Of a DNA stretch of 17,941 nucleotides, positions 8,184-16,447 are shown in pieces. How positions within the stretch are numbered: the first letter of the stretch is position 1; each line of letters opens with the position of its first letter. Position numbers and translations under genes: made by a program. The notes under the pieces were generated by a model. That model had not been told where the DNA came from and ran no database searches. It worked only from the letters and a program-made list of their open reading frames with translations. The stretch covers positions 1 through 17,941 of the forward strand of contig JAEZHY010000138.1 in the NCBI GenBank assembly GCA_023416335.1. The letters run 5' to 3'. This DNA is from Pseudomonadota bacterium (GTDB lineage Bacteria > Desulfobacterota > Syntrophobacteria > Syntrophobacterales > Syntrophobacteraceae).

Positions 8184-8290
8184 CGGCGAACCTCTTGATA
8201 TCTGAACACAGTAAAACGTAGAACGTTGGTGTCAAGGCTGGGTTGTCCTGTTTCTCTTTTTCAAAAGATCCTGCCAACTTGTTTAATTTC
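8184..8290. repeat. 107-bp direct repeat, copy 2
   Basis: Identical base for base to 1-107. It sits 120 bp upstream of the dehydrogenase gene. It has no terminal inverted repeats and no coding capacity that makes sense. It could be a duplicated promoter region, one member of a dispersed repeat family, or the edge of a duplicated or inserted block. Confidence 0.95.
8208..8235 (-). promoter_or_regulatory. Possible sigma-70 promoter for the dehydrogenase
   Basis: On the minus strand a perfect -35 TTGACA (8230-8235) is followed, after 16 bp, by TACTGT (8208-8213), a weak -10. It points at the dehydrogenase start 144 bp downstream. The whole element lies in the 107-bp repeat, so copy 1 carries the same signal facing out of the window. 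Confidence 0.35.
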
Positions 8291-8581
8291 CCGATAATTC
8301 GTCAGCAACTCCCTGTTATTGTCACGCGAAGCCGCGAAGAAGAAACCTTGAAGTCGGAGGGTGGAGAGATCCCCAGTTTCTCCGCTTTTTCAGCTTCCCT
8401 CCCGCCGGGCCATAACATGCAGGTTTTTCAGGTATGGGAAAATTGGTTGGGTGCGATCGAAGAGGAAAGGCTCTGACCATTGATTTTTGTAACGGGTGAC
8501 CCGGATGATGCGAACGCCGGATTGAACCCCGACGGCCTCTCCGGAGTCAGCCTGAGCAGGCGGGCCGGATTCGGTCCGGTG
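8291..8581. other. Spacer, nothing recognised
   Basis: Between the 107-bp repeat and the terminator, open frames exist on the plus strand but none has a ribosome site, a plausible start or family features. Confidence 0.4.
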
Positions 8582-8622
8582 AATAAAAAGCCCCCGGCCG
8601 CAGTGGCCGGGGGCTTTTTATT
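8582..8622 (-). terminator. Strong bidirectional intrinsic terminator
   Basis: A perfect 18-bp stem: 8582-8599 (AATAAAAAGCCCCCGGCC) pairs with 8605-8622, loop GCAGT. The GC core is flanked by A-runs on one side and T-runs on the other, so it works in both directions. It lies 13 bp past the stop of the minus-strand repeat protein and is its natural terminator. Confidence 0.92.
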
Positions 8623-8635
8623 GTATGAAAAATGC

Positions 8636-9013
8636 TTACTTACCGGGCGCGCTGGGAGCCAAGGTCGTTTTGGCCGGATCGGCCATGGAAGAGCCGGGCC
8701 ATGCCCCGAGCACCACGGTGGAGTAACTGGGCTCCGGCCCGGTCGGTTTGCCGGCCGATGTCCTGGCCGGATCGGCCATCGAGGAACCAGGCCATGGACC
8801 GAGTGTTACAGAGGAGAAACTGGGCTCGGGACCTTTGGCCGGCCCAGCGGACGTCCTGGCGGGATCTGCGGTGGACGATCCCGGCCATACGCCCAGTATT
8901 GAATACGAGTAACCTGGATTGGGTCCGACGGCCTGCGCACAACAAATTGTCGTCAGGCCAAGCGCCAGAGTTGCGGTTAATGCCAGGAGTGCGATGAATT
9001 TGATTCCTCTCAT
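8636..9013 (-). CDS. Exported protein of three 31-residue tandem repeats
   Basis: A 125-residue protein. Residues 1-28 are a signal peptide (MRGIKF, hydrophobic core, cleavage after AQA), so the product leaves the cytoplasm. The mature part is three tandem 31-residue units, residues 29-59, 60-90 and 91-121 (DNA 8837-8929, 8744-8836, 8651-8743, exactly 93 bp each). The common pattern is GPEPSYSxVxLGxWPGSSMADPARTSAG; WPGSS and ADPA are invariant and there is no Cys in the mature protein. Start: the ATG at 9013 has AAAGGA upstream (GAAAGGAAAAACAATG); the in-frame ATG at 9028 has none. Upstream lies a near-consensus sigma-54 promoter (9128-9143) and downstream a strong terminator, so it is a single-gene unit divergent from a sigma-54 two-component system. 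I know no family with this repeat. By position it resembles ZraP, but it lacks ZraP features. A wall- or membrane-associated stress protein is the best inference. Confidence 0.82.
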   Translation of the reverse strand: MRGIKFIALLALTATLALGLTTICCAQAVGPNPGYSYSILGVWPGSSTADPARTSAGPAKGPEPSFSSVTLGPWPGSSMADPARTSAGKPTGPEPSYSTVVLGAWPGSSMADPAKTTLAPSAPGK

Positions 9014-9127
9014 TGTTTTTCCTTTCATGCTGATGTTTCGAAGTTCCCGGGGGCCGAATTCTGCGGCCGGATGATCCCCTTTTGACGACCAGTCCTGACG
9101 GGTCCGGTTTCCCGTACGGTCTTCTGA

Positions 9128-9143
9128 GCAGCACTCGTGCCAA
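9128..9143 (-). promoter_or_regulatory. Sigma-54 promoter of the exported repeat protein
   Basis: The minus strand reads TTGGCACGAGTGCTGCT from 9143 down to 9127. Against the sigma-54 consensus (YTGGCACGRNNNTTGCW) it differs only at one T of TTGC. GG (-24) and GC (-12) are separated by the required 10 bp. Transcription should start near 9116, giving a leader of about 100 nt to the ATG at 9013. Confidence 0.8.
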
Positions 9144-9231
9144 AGCAAGCCGTGCAGGTTTAACCGGCTGAAAGGGTTGGCTTTTTCTCAGGGGCGCGTC
9201 GGCCTCCTGTTGAATTCGAAACGGCAAGGAA

Positions 9232-9239
9232 TGTCGAAT
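9232..9239. promoter_or_regulatory. Isolated TTCGACA half-site
   Basis: TGTCGAAT on the plus strand is the reverse complement of ATTCGACA, the left half of the dyad at 9324. It lies between the leftward sigma-54 promoter and the paired dyads and may be an extra activator contact. Confidence 0.3.
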
Positions 9240-9292
9240 GGATGCCGGGAAGGTTTTGGGCCAAATGCCTTGGCTTAACCGTGGTTGCCGGC

Positions 9293-9310
9293 TCGACAAT
9301 TGTTTCGCCG
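9293..9310. promoter_or_regulatory. Candidate activator site A (upstream activating sequence)
   Basis: TCGACAATTGTTTCGCCG, with the perfect 8-bp palindrome ACAATTGT at its core. It agrees with site B at 14 of 18 positions and lies 31 bp (three helical turns) from it, on the same face of the DNA. Sigma-54 activators bind such paired dyads 80-200 bp from the promoter; site A is about 185 bp from the leftward start and about 147 bp from the rightward one. Confidence 0.6.
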
Positions 9311-9323
9311 CAGCGGGCTGGAT

Positions 9324-9341
9324 TCGACAAAAGTGTCGCGG
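9324..9341. promoter_or_regulatory. Candidate activator site B (upstream activating sequence)
   Basis: TCGACAAAAGTGTCGCGG, containing the dyad CGACA-AAAG-TGTCG (9325-9338). It is the second of the paired sites between the two divergent sigma-54 promoters. The likely ligand is the adjacent NtrC-family regulator, which keeps a C-terminal helix-turn-helix. Confidence 0.6.
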
Positions 9342-9422
9342 CGTGGGTAAGGCGGCTACGGAAGCCCGCTCAAAGCTACTGAATTGACTGAGATTATGAT
9401 ATCCTTCCCGGGGGCAGGCGCC

Positions 9423-9437
9423 GGCACGAACATTGCC
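9423..9437 (+). promoter_or_regulatory. Sigma-54 promoter of the sensor/regulator operon
   Basis: GGCACGAACATTGCC: GG (9423-9424) and GC (9435-9436) are 10 bp apart, and CACGA and TTGC match the consensus; only the T before GG and the last W differ. Transcription should begin near 9448, 35 nt before the kinase ATG. The operon thus appears to need sigma-54, and therefore an activator of the kind it encodes, so autoregulation is likely. Confidence 0.78.
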
Positions 9438-9482
9438 ATCCTCTTTATCGCGCGAATTGAAGGATTAACCGGTTGGTGACCA

Positions 9483-11249
9483 ATGACTGATCGCATGAAG
9501 GCATTTTCGAACAGGTCCGCACGGGGCGAGGAGGGACCGTTTGTGCAAATATCGGTGGTCGCCCTGCTTTTCCTGCTCTTTTCGTGTCTCTTTTGCATCA
9601 TGGCCTTTATGGACCTGAACCGCCTTGAGGAGATGCTTCTCAATTTCCGCATCAACAGGGCGCAGGACATTGTGACCGGGATGGAAAATGCGGCGGAGAA
9701 AAAGATTGCCGCTCTCAACCGGATGGGTTTGAAAGGTGGGCTGCGGCAGGGCGAGAGCGAGGCCGCCACTTCCCTGCAGGAGGCTTTTGTCCGAATTCTG
9801 ATCGGAGTGGCTCAGGAACTCGATCGCCGAGATCAGGCGGACGGACTCACCGCCGACAGGTTGAGCGAGTTTGCCGCATCCCGGAACTTCCTGGCGATTG
9901 CAGTCTTTGACGGCAAAGGAGTACCGCGAGTCCAAACCGGCCCGATACCCGGCTTCCTGATCCCCAGGGTGGCCCCCCTGGTAGCCGGGAGCGAGAAAAC
10001 GGCGGTCCATTTCTTCGAGAATGCCGGTGTGCCGGAACCGTTAGGGTTCGTAGGCATAAACAGGGAGTCGCAAGGCGGGGCCATTATTCTGCTTCTGGAC
10101 GCCCGGGGGCTTCAGCATTGGAGGTCCGACGTCGCCATATGGAAAGCCACCGAGGAACTTTCATCGATGAGAGGGGTGACCTACATCTCCGTCGATGACA
10201 ATTCCGGACGCCGGATCGCCCGGGTAGGAATCGCACCGGACGATACTTCCTCCGACCCGGCACCGGCCGGTGTTAATCGAAAAGAAACGGTGGGCATCAA
10301 TGGACGGAAGATAACGGAAACCGGTTCGCATTCCAGCCAATTCGAACTGCCTTTCAAGCTGCAGGGTGTAACCTTCGGCATAGCCCGGGTCGGACTGGAC
10401 AGGCCGGCTGATTGGTATCTGGTTGAGGAGCGCCGGCACATTCTTCTGTGGACCGGCTTGATGATTCTTATCGGCTTTCTCGCAATGGGTTTTTTCTATC
10501 GGAACCAGAACAGTCATATTTCGCGGCTGCAGGCTGTCCGGGAGAAGCTGAAGCATGCCGAAAGACTCTCCGCTCTCGGAAGGCTGGCCGCAGGGGTGGC
10601 CCACGAGATACGGAATCCGCTCAATGCGATCAGTATGGCCACCCAGAGAATAGAGAAACAATTCGCCCCGACCGAATCCCGCCAGGAATTCGAACGGATC
10701 ACCTTCATCGTTCGGGATGAGATAAAACGCCTGAACGCCATAGTTGAAGATTTCCTCAGCCTTTCGCGTGCGAACCGGTTGGAACTCAGCCCCCACTCCA
10801 TCAACGACATACTGGAGAGGACCCTTTTTCTCATCCGGGACGAGGCCGAAGAAAAGGGCATACGGATCGAAACAAACCTGGCCGACTACCGCGTCCTCGT
10901 GGACGGCCGAAAGATTCAGCAGGCCATCCTGAACATTCTTAGAAACGCTGTTGAGTCCATCTCCGGACCGGGCTGCATCAGAGTGAGCGTCGGCAATCCG
11001 AAAAAAGACACAGTGAGCATCGAAGTGCTGGATTCCGGCATCGGCATTCCGCAGGAGGAACTGGACAGGATATTCGATCCATTTTACACGACCAAGGAAG
11101 ACGGGACCGGAATAGGCCTTTGTATCGCTCATGAAATAGTGGTCGCGCACGGTGGAGAGATTTTGGTACACAGCGATCCGGGCAAGGGAACGATCGTGGA
11201 GATTCTGCTATCCCTGAAAACGGGAAAATCCGACAGACGATCTGATTGA
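9483..11249 (+). CDS. Membrane sensor histidine kinase (NtrB/ZraS type)
   Basis: A 588-residue inner-membrane sensor kinase that should autophosphorylate on His and pass the phosphate to the regulator encoded next. Layout: transmembrane helix 1 at about 22-43, an extracytoplasmic sensor region of about 270 residues (45-317), transmembrane helix 2 at about 319-338, then HisKA with H374 in GVAHEIRNPLN, and HATPase_c with N488 (LRNAVES), DSGIGIP (517-523), FDPFYTT (531-537) and GTGIGL (541-546). All catalytic boxes are intact. No PAS domain is evident between helix 2 and HisKA, so the periplasmic part probably reads the signal directly. The sensor region is longer than in typical ZraS. The ATG at 9483 has only a weak GGTTGGTGA ribosome site; ATG 9495 is an alternative. 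Its TGA overlaps the TTG that opens the regulator frame. Confidence in the kinase assignment is very high; the ligand is unknown. Confidence 0.93.
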   Translation: MTDRMKAFSNRSARGEEGPFVQISVVALLFLLFSCLFCIMAFMDLNRLEEMLLNFRINRAQDIVTGMENAAEKKIAALNRMGLKGGLRQGESEAATSLQEAFVRILIGVAQELDRRDQADGLTADRLSEFAASRNFLAIAVFDGKGVPRVQTGPIPGFLIPRVAPLVAGSEKTAVHFFENAGVPEPLGFVGINRESQGGAIILLLDARGLQHWRSDVAIWKATEELSSMRGVTYISVDDNSGRRIARVGIAPDDTSSDPAPAGVNRKETVGINGRKITETGSHSSQFELPFKLQGVTFGIARVGLDRPADWYLVEERRHILLWTGLMILIGFLAMGFFYRNQNSHISRLQAVREKLKHAERLSALGRLAAGVAHEIRNPLNAISMATQRIEKQFAPTESRQEFERITFIVRDEIKRLNAIVEDFLSLSRANRLELSPHSINDILERTLFLIRDEAEEKGIRIETNLADYRVLVDGRKIQQAILNILRNAVESISGPGCIRVSVGNPKKDTVSIEVLDSGIGIPQEELDRIFDPFYTTKEDGTGIGLCIAHEIVVAHGGEILVHSDPGKGTIVEILLSLKTGKSDRRSD

Positions 11250-12628
11250 ATGCACCGGAGATGATTGTGAGCGGACTCGATATTCTGATTGTCGAAGATC
11301 AGGCGTTCCAAAGGGAGATGCTTCGTGATTTCCTGCTCGGGGAAGGCCATCGCATCTCGGAGGCCGAGAACGGGGAACAGGCATTGCGCCTGCTCAACCT
11401 CAATTATTTCGACCTTCTCCTGCTGGATCTCAAGATGCCGGGGATGAGCGGCCTGGAGACACTGCAAAAAGCCAGGCAGATCAATCCGGAGGTCGATGCC
11501 GTCATGATGACGGCCTACGGTACGATAGAAACCGCCGTGGCGGCCATGAAGGTGGGCGCAAGGGACTATATCACCAAACCCATCGACCTCGATGAGCTTT
11601 CCATGCTCATAAGGCTGATCGTCGAGCACCGCGCCCTGGCCAAAGAAAATGAAATGCTGCGCCGGCAGCTCCGGGAAAAAGGGGTTGCCGCGGACTTCAT
11701 CAAATACAGAAGCCGCAAAATGGCCGACTTGACCAATCTCGCGATGAGGATAGCCCCGAGCCAGGCGACGGTTCTGATCCAGGGGGAAACCGGTACGGGC
11801 AAGGAACTCTTTGCCAAGCTGATACACAACTCGAGTACCCGCGCGGAGCAGCCTTTCGTGACGGTAAACTGCGCGGCCATTCCCGAACCGCTCCTGGAGA
11901 GCGAGCTTTTCGGCCATGAAAAAGGGGCTTTCACCGGGGCCGTGCAGCGGCGGATCGGACTTTTCGAGCAGGCGGACGAAGGGACTCTCTTTCTCGATGA
12001 AATAGGGGAACTGACCCTCAACACCCAGGTAAAGCTGCTGCGCTTTCTACAGGAACGGGAATACAAAAGGGTCGGGGGTGAGAAGGTGCTCAAGGCCGAC
12101 GTGCGAATCATAAGCGCCACGCACCAGGACCTCGAGGCGCGGGTTCGCGAAGGCCGCTTCCGGGAAGACCTTTTTTACAGGATCAATGTCGTCAGTCTGA
12201 AAGTGCCGCCGCTGAGAGAGCGCCGGGATGACATTCCCGTCCTGATAGACCATTTCGTGGAACTCTACATCCGACAAAACGGCAAAACGATAACCGGAAT
12301 CAGCAGCGAGGCCAGGGACCTCCTTATCAAGTACAATTATCCGGGGAACATCCGGGAGCTTGAAAATATAATAGAGCGCGCCGTGGTTATTTCACGCGGC
12401 CCGACGATCACAACCGCGGACCTCCCCTTCCAGGCGGCCCCCTCCCCGGCTCATATCAACCCGGAGCTTCAGCGCGGCATCCTGCATGAAGAATTGGAAG
12501 CGCTGGAGCGACAGATGCTCGGGGATGCCTTGGAGAAAGCCGGCTCCAATCAGACCCATGCGGCAAAGCTGCTGGGCCTGAGTGAAAGAATGCTGCGCTA
12601 TAAGCTCAAAAAGTACGGTCTGAAATAG
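11246..12628 (+). CDS. Sigma-54-dependent response regulator (NtrC/ZraR type)
   Basis: A 460-residue transcription activator with the three classic parts. The receiver domain (about 12-125) has acidic E17/D18, phospho-acceptor D61 (LLLLDLKMPG), T89 and K111. The AAA+ domain (about 150-385) has Walker A GETGTGKE (180-187), GAFTGA (227-232) for sigma-54 contact, Walker B TLFLDEIG (247-254) and arginines in REGRFREDLFYR (301-312). A Fis-type helix-turn-helix ends the protein (NQTHAAKLLGLSERMLRYKL, 435-454). With D61 and GAFTGA intact it should activate sigma-54 RNA polymerase on phosphorylation. It is translationally coupled to the kinase: the first possible start, TTG 11246, overlaps the kinase stop. 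The GTG at 11267 has the best ribosome site (CCGGAG, 6-base gap) and begins just before the receiver, so the true protein may be 7 residues shorter. Likely targets are the two sigma-54 promoters at 9128 and 9423. Confidence 0.94.
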   Translation: MNAPEMIVSGLDILIVEDQAFQREMLRDFLLGEGHRISEAENGEQALRLLNLNYFDLLLLDLKMPGMSGLETLQKARQINPEVDAVMMTAYGTIETAVAAMKVGARDYITKPIDLDELSMLIRLIVEHRALAKENEMLRRQLREKGVAADFIKYRSRKMADLTNLAMRIAPSQATVLIQGETGTGKELFAKLIHNSSTRAEQPFVTVNCAAIPEPLLESELFGHEKGAFTGAVQRRIGLFEQADEGTLFLDEIGELTLNTQVKLLRFLQEREYKRVGGEKVLKADVRIISATHQDLEARVREGRFREDLFYRINVVSLKVPPLRERRDDIPVLIDHFVELYIRQNGKTITGISSEARDLLIKYNYPGNIRELENIIERAVVISRGPTITTADLPFQAAPSPAHINPELQRGILHEELEALERQMLGDALEKAGSNQTHAAKLLGLSERMLRYKLKKYGLK

Positions 12629-12660
12629 AGTGGAATGAAAAAGGAAGACATCGTTGGAAG

Positions 12661-13737
<1,077 letters not shown>

Positions 13738-13815
13738 TTACTTGCTTAATGTTATCAGCTATTTGTCCTGTTATGCGGAGTTGCATTCAAGTTTGTGCCG
13801 ATCAACACACACCTA

Positions 13816-13873
13816 CGTCATTCCGGCCCAAGCCGGAATCCAGTCCTTCAAAAGCATCTGGATCCCGGAGTGA
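13816..13873. repeat. REP-like palindromic element
   Basis: CGTCATTCCGG, then CCCA, then the facing arm AGCCGGAATCCAG, a spacer, and CTGGATCCCGG. It starts with the same bases as the element at 16291 and shares its GGAATCCAG...CTGGATCCCGG core. It has lost the closing GGGATGACG arm. Confidence 0.7.
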
Positions 13874-14466
13874 GCTTGTCCTGATCGAAGAGAAGGGCCG
13901 GCTTTGGTTCTCTATCATGAACGCAAACTAGTATTAATGCTCCTGTCGAACTTTCCCCCGGAGGAGAGAAAGCGAGCAGTCTCACGGCGAGATAAAGAGC
14001 CACCCCGATGTGGTCGCATCCTCAAACTTCGTTTAGCAGGTACTGTCCGGCGTTTGATGTTTTCCGGCTGCTTTATCTGCGGCCCTCAACCGCCTGAGAG
14101 CGTTGTGTTGCAAAGCGAAGTTTTCAAAGAGCGGAGGGCCATCGGGATACTATTATTCGCGGCGTAACGAATGGCCGTCAAATGGCCATTTTACTTACAA
14201 ATCGTTCTTTCTGGAAGAGACTGGCAGTCAAAAAGGAGCGTCGGGGAAGAAAAAACCGATCATAAATTTCTTTTGGAACCACAGAACTCGGCTGTGCCCG
14301 GGGCGCTCACGGATTCAGGTGTTTGTTTGGGAGGTTACTTACCCTCCTCGATGGCTCCCTTGTGGTCTCGACCTTCACAACGATTTCGGGATGATCTATT
14401 CAGAGAAGAGTTCTAACAATAACGGATAGTTATTGATGGTCATCTCGATTCCCTCCAGTATCTTCA
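13874..14466. other. Spacer, no gene supported
   Basis: Several open frames on the plus strand (13904-14429) lack ribosome sites and recognisable content. A small AT dyad, AATAAC-GGATA-GTTATT, lies at 14418-14434. I see no RNA gene. Confidence 0.4.
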
Positions 14467-14878
14467 TCATTTTTCATCTTTAGGATCGAGTTGAACGTGT
14501 GGATTGAGTGTGGAATGACGGACCACAATCGGTCCGTCAAGCACACCACGAAGGAGCCTGTATTTATCAGCGAAAGGTAAGTTGATGATTTTGTAGGTCT
14601 GGGTTTTGAACGGATCGGCTCCGGATACCAGGCTTGGCAAACTCGGTTTCTTCGCTTTTTCGCTGCCGGAGTTCATTGAGGTCCTTCTGCGTGTCTTTCA
14701 GCTTCTGGTCCAGGGCTTTTATTTCGAGCATGAAACCGTTTCGCTTCTGGAAGTAGGCGGCTTGGTCGAACCCATCGCTTGCAAGCAGGCTGTCCAGGTT
14801 TCTCAATGCCATCTCTTTCCTGCTCAAGCCGGCTTTCACGTTGCTCAGAGTTTTGGTCAGGTACTCGATTCCGAACAA
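14467..14878 (-). pseudogene. Frameshifted coiled-coil protein gene
   Basis: Two overlapping minus-strand frames read as one protein split by a shift near 14640-14676. The first part (14878 leftward) gives LTKTLSNVKAGLSRKEMALR, a helical segment and a charged heptad stretch (MLEIKALDQKLKDTQKDLNE), and then loses its sense. The other frame takes over with PSLPSLVSGADPFKTQTYKI, LPFADKYRLLRGVLDGPIVV and HVQLDPKDEK, ending at 14467. Together they would encode about 135 residues: an N-terminal coiled coil followed by a compact C-terminal segment. The front frame has only a TTG or ATT start without a ribosome site, so the 5' end may also be lost. I do not recognise the family. Two separate overlapping genes are possible, but the smooth hand-over favours one broken gene. 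Confidence 0.5.
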
Positions 14879-15130
14879 TGCAATAGGCCCAGCGGGTATT
14901 CAAACAGCCCGGGGTAAACCCTGTATTTTTCACCGGGACAGTCATGTAGGCAGGTCGATTCGAATACTCATTTTTTTGTTATAAAGTAGAAATTCAACCA
15001 CTTATAACCATGTCGGTAGCATTGGCGAATCCGGCACTCATGTTTTAGCATTGAGACCACCCTGGTCTTATGAGGGATAGATCCTTGCAAGGCCTGTCTT
15101 TTATGAACCCGTGAAAGAAGGAGTTGTGCA

Positions 15131-15754
15131 ATGAAAAGGATTTTGATTCCGGCTACAATGCTGACGGTGTTGATGACCTTCGGTTTTGCCGGAGCCCAAC
15201 CGTCGTTGCAAACGCCAAATACCCCTTACGTGGTGGGGGAGTGGTTTCTTAACAACGTTTCAACCGATACTCCCCCGGTGATCACTAAAGACACGCAGTT
15301 TATCTTTCTCAATCCATCGAGCCACCAGGAGTTCAACGAATATGCCTTCTTTGACCAGGACGGCAATTTTTGCGGCTGCGACCGCGATGTAAAGGCACCG
15401 AACGCGCGGATCCGCTACACCATGTCGGATGAAGCGGCAGGCGGTCAGTTCGTCTGCACGGGAAAGGTGCCGGGTTTTCCAAAAGCGAGCGAAGGTACAA
15501 TGAAATCGATCGCCTTCAGAGTCAACTCGGATCTTTCTATAGATTTTCTTAATGCCACGCAGGCAGGGCACCAGGTACATTTCAAGGTTAGTCAACGGGG
15601 AGAAGGCCCCAGCAGTAACACGGAGTCAGATCTGATTCCGGTGCCTGTTGTCTCAGGGTCCACTGTTGACGAAATCAACGATATCCACGACGCATGCGTC
15701 GATTTCTGTGCTCGCTTCGGGCTTTGCCCCGACCTCGCAAAGACATCGCCCTAA
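15131..15754 (+). CDS. Exported protein with six cysteines, unknown family
   Basis: A 207-residue protein with a clear signal peptide (MKRILIPATMLTVLMTFGFA, cleavage after AGA at 22), so it is exported. The mature part has six Cys: C81 and C83 (FCGCD), C109, and a C-terminal cluster C189, C193 and C199 (CVDFCARFGLCPD); an even number fits three disulphides. The middle (residues 50-155) alternates short hydrophobic strands with polar turns, like a beta-rich domain. Start: AAGGAG seven bases before the ATG at 15131. A stem-loop follows the stop (15777-15799). It stands alone, with the broken coiled-coil gene to its left on the other strand. I do not recognise it. A secreted binding or structural protein is possible; no catalytic motif is visible. 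Confidence 0.75.
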   Translation: MKRILIPATMLTVLMTFGFAGAQPSLQTPNTPYVVGEWFLNNVSTDTPPVITKDTQFIFLNPSSHQEFNEYAFFDQDGNFCGCDRDVKAPNARIRYTMSDEAAGGQFVCTGKVPGFPKASEGTMKSIAFRVNSDLSIDFLNATQAGHQVHFKVSQRGEGPSSNTESDLIPVPVVSGSTVDEINDIHDACVDFCARFGLCPDLAKTSP

Positions 15755-15776
15755 GGGTGCAAGTCCCAACAGGACC

Positions 15777-15799
15777 CCGCCCGTTTGCAACACGGGCGG
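15777..15799 (+). terminator. Stem-loop after the exported protein gene
   Basis: CCGCCCGT (15777-15784) pairs perfectly with ACGGGCGG (15792-15799), loop TTGCAAC, 23 bp past the stop codon. There is no T-run after it, so its termination strength is uncertain. Confidence 0.4.
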
Positions 15800-15976
15800 A
15801 CCCCCCATGATAAATACGGCATATAGTGTGTTCAAACCGATCTGCAAAAGCGCAGGATCGTTTAGTGAAGAAATTCGCGAAAAGCTCGATATCATCCCGG
15901 CAAAGATCGGGGTAATCCAAATTAATTAAGCGGACTACTCGGAAACGGCTTTGCGAAGACCGGCGGCTCAAGGCTT

Positions 15977-16235
15977 CTAATTACCCGTGCAAAACTCTTC
16001 GGCGGTTTTCTCAGCCAACTCCATCACATCTTTCTGACTCTCGACTTCTCCCGGACCGCCAACGCCGAAGGCCCGTATCAGGCGAGTGTCCGTGAAGCCG
16101 TACGCCCGGAAGAAGTAATCGAACTTCGGGAAGATATCGGTGAAAGAGCTCCTGTCGGGATTATTCTGGGCGAGGATGAAAACCAGTTTTTTCCCCGGGT
16201 CGAGGCGAGATTTTTCAGGGGATTCCCAAGAAGAA
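15977..16235 (-). pseudogene. C-terminal remnant of an NAD(P)H-dependent FMN reductase/flavodoxin-fold protein
   Basis: The minus strand from about 16231 to the TAG at 15977 encodes 84 residues: RLDPGKKLVFILAQNNPDRS, FTDIFPKFDYFFRAYGF, RLIRAFGVGGPGEV, SQKDVMELAEKTAEE. This is the C-terminal part of NAD(P)H-dependent oxidoreductases that bind FMN in a flavodoxin fold and reduce FMN or quinones. The family is about 180-200 residues; the N-terminal half with the FMN phosphate-binding loop (usually GSPR) is missing. The frame stays open upstream through EAIAEIWATAPSSWESPEKS into a palindromic repeat at 16291-16396 without a start codon. The gene therefore looks cut by rearrangement or repeat insertion. 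The surviving codons have no internal stop, so the loss may be fairly recent. Confidence 0.72.
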
Positions 16236-16290
16236 GGGGCTGTTGCCCAAATCTCCGCGATAGCTTCAGATTGCGTACCGGATACGATTT

Positions 16291-16396
16291 CGTCATTCCG
16301 GTGGAAACCGGAATCCAGGCCCTTGGAGAGGATTAACAGTCAATTCAAGCTCTTAAAAACTCTGGATCCCGGCTTAAAAGCACTGCCGGGATGACG
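16291..16396. repeat. REP/MITE-like element with terminal inverted repeats
   Basis: CGTCATTCCGG (16291-16301) opens and CCGGGATGACG (16386-16396) closes the 106-bp element; the ends are inverted repeats with one mismatch. Inside are GGAATCCAG and CTGGATCCCGG. It is related to the shorter copy at 13816. Confidence 0.75.
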
Positions 16397-16447
16397 GGTT
16401 GGGGGACTTGGTCGCAAAATGCCCGCTAAAGAAGCTCATCTCCATTT
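16331..16447. repeat. 117-bp diverged direct repeat, copy A
   Basis: Aligns without net gaps to 16648-16764. Both start GATTAA, share AATTCAAG, CTTAAAAA, AAAAGCACTGCCGGGATGAC and AAAATGCCCG, and end TCTCCATTT. It overlaps the right half of the palindromic element. Confidence 0.7.

Noticed and set aside
8480..8902. Plus-strand frames opposite the exported repeat protein
   Set aside because: They cross the strong terminator and mirror the 93-bp repeats; the minus frame has a signal peptide, ribosome site and promoter.
9241..9291. TTGGC...GGTTGCC as a third sigma-54 promoter
   Set aside because: The spacing between GG and GC is 13 bp, not the required 10.
10161..11171. 336-residue minus-strand frame inside the histidine kinase, and a similar 262-residue one at 11129-11917
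   Set aside because: Both are antisense to well-supported kinase and regulator domains and have no recognisable content.
15755..15800. GGTGCAAGTCCC-like stretch resembling a group II intron segment
   Set aside because: No intron ends, domain V or reverse transcriptase lie nearby; the short match is not enough.
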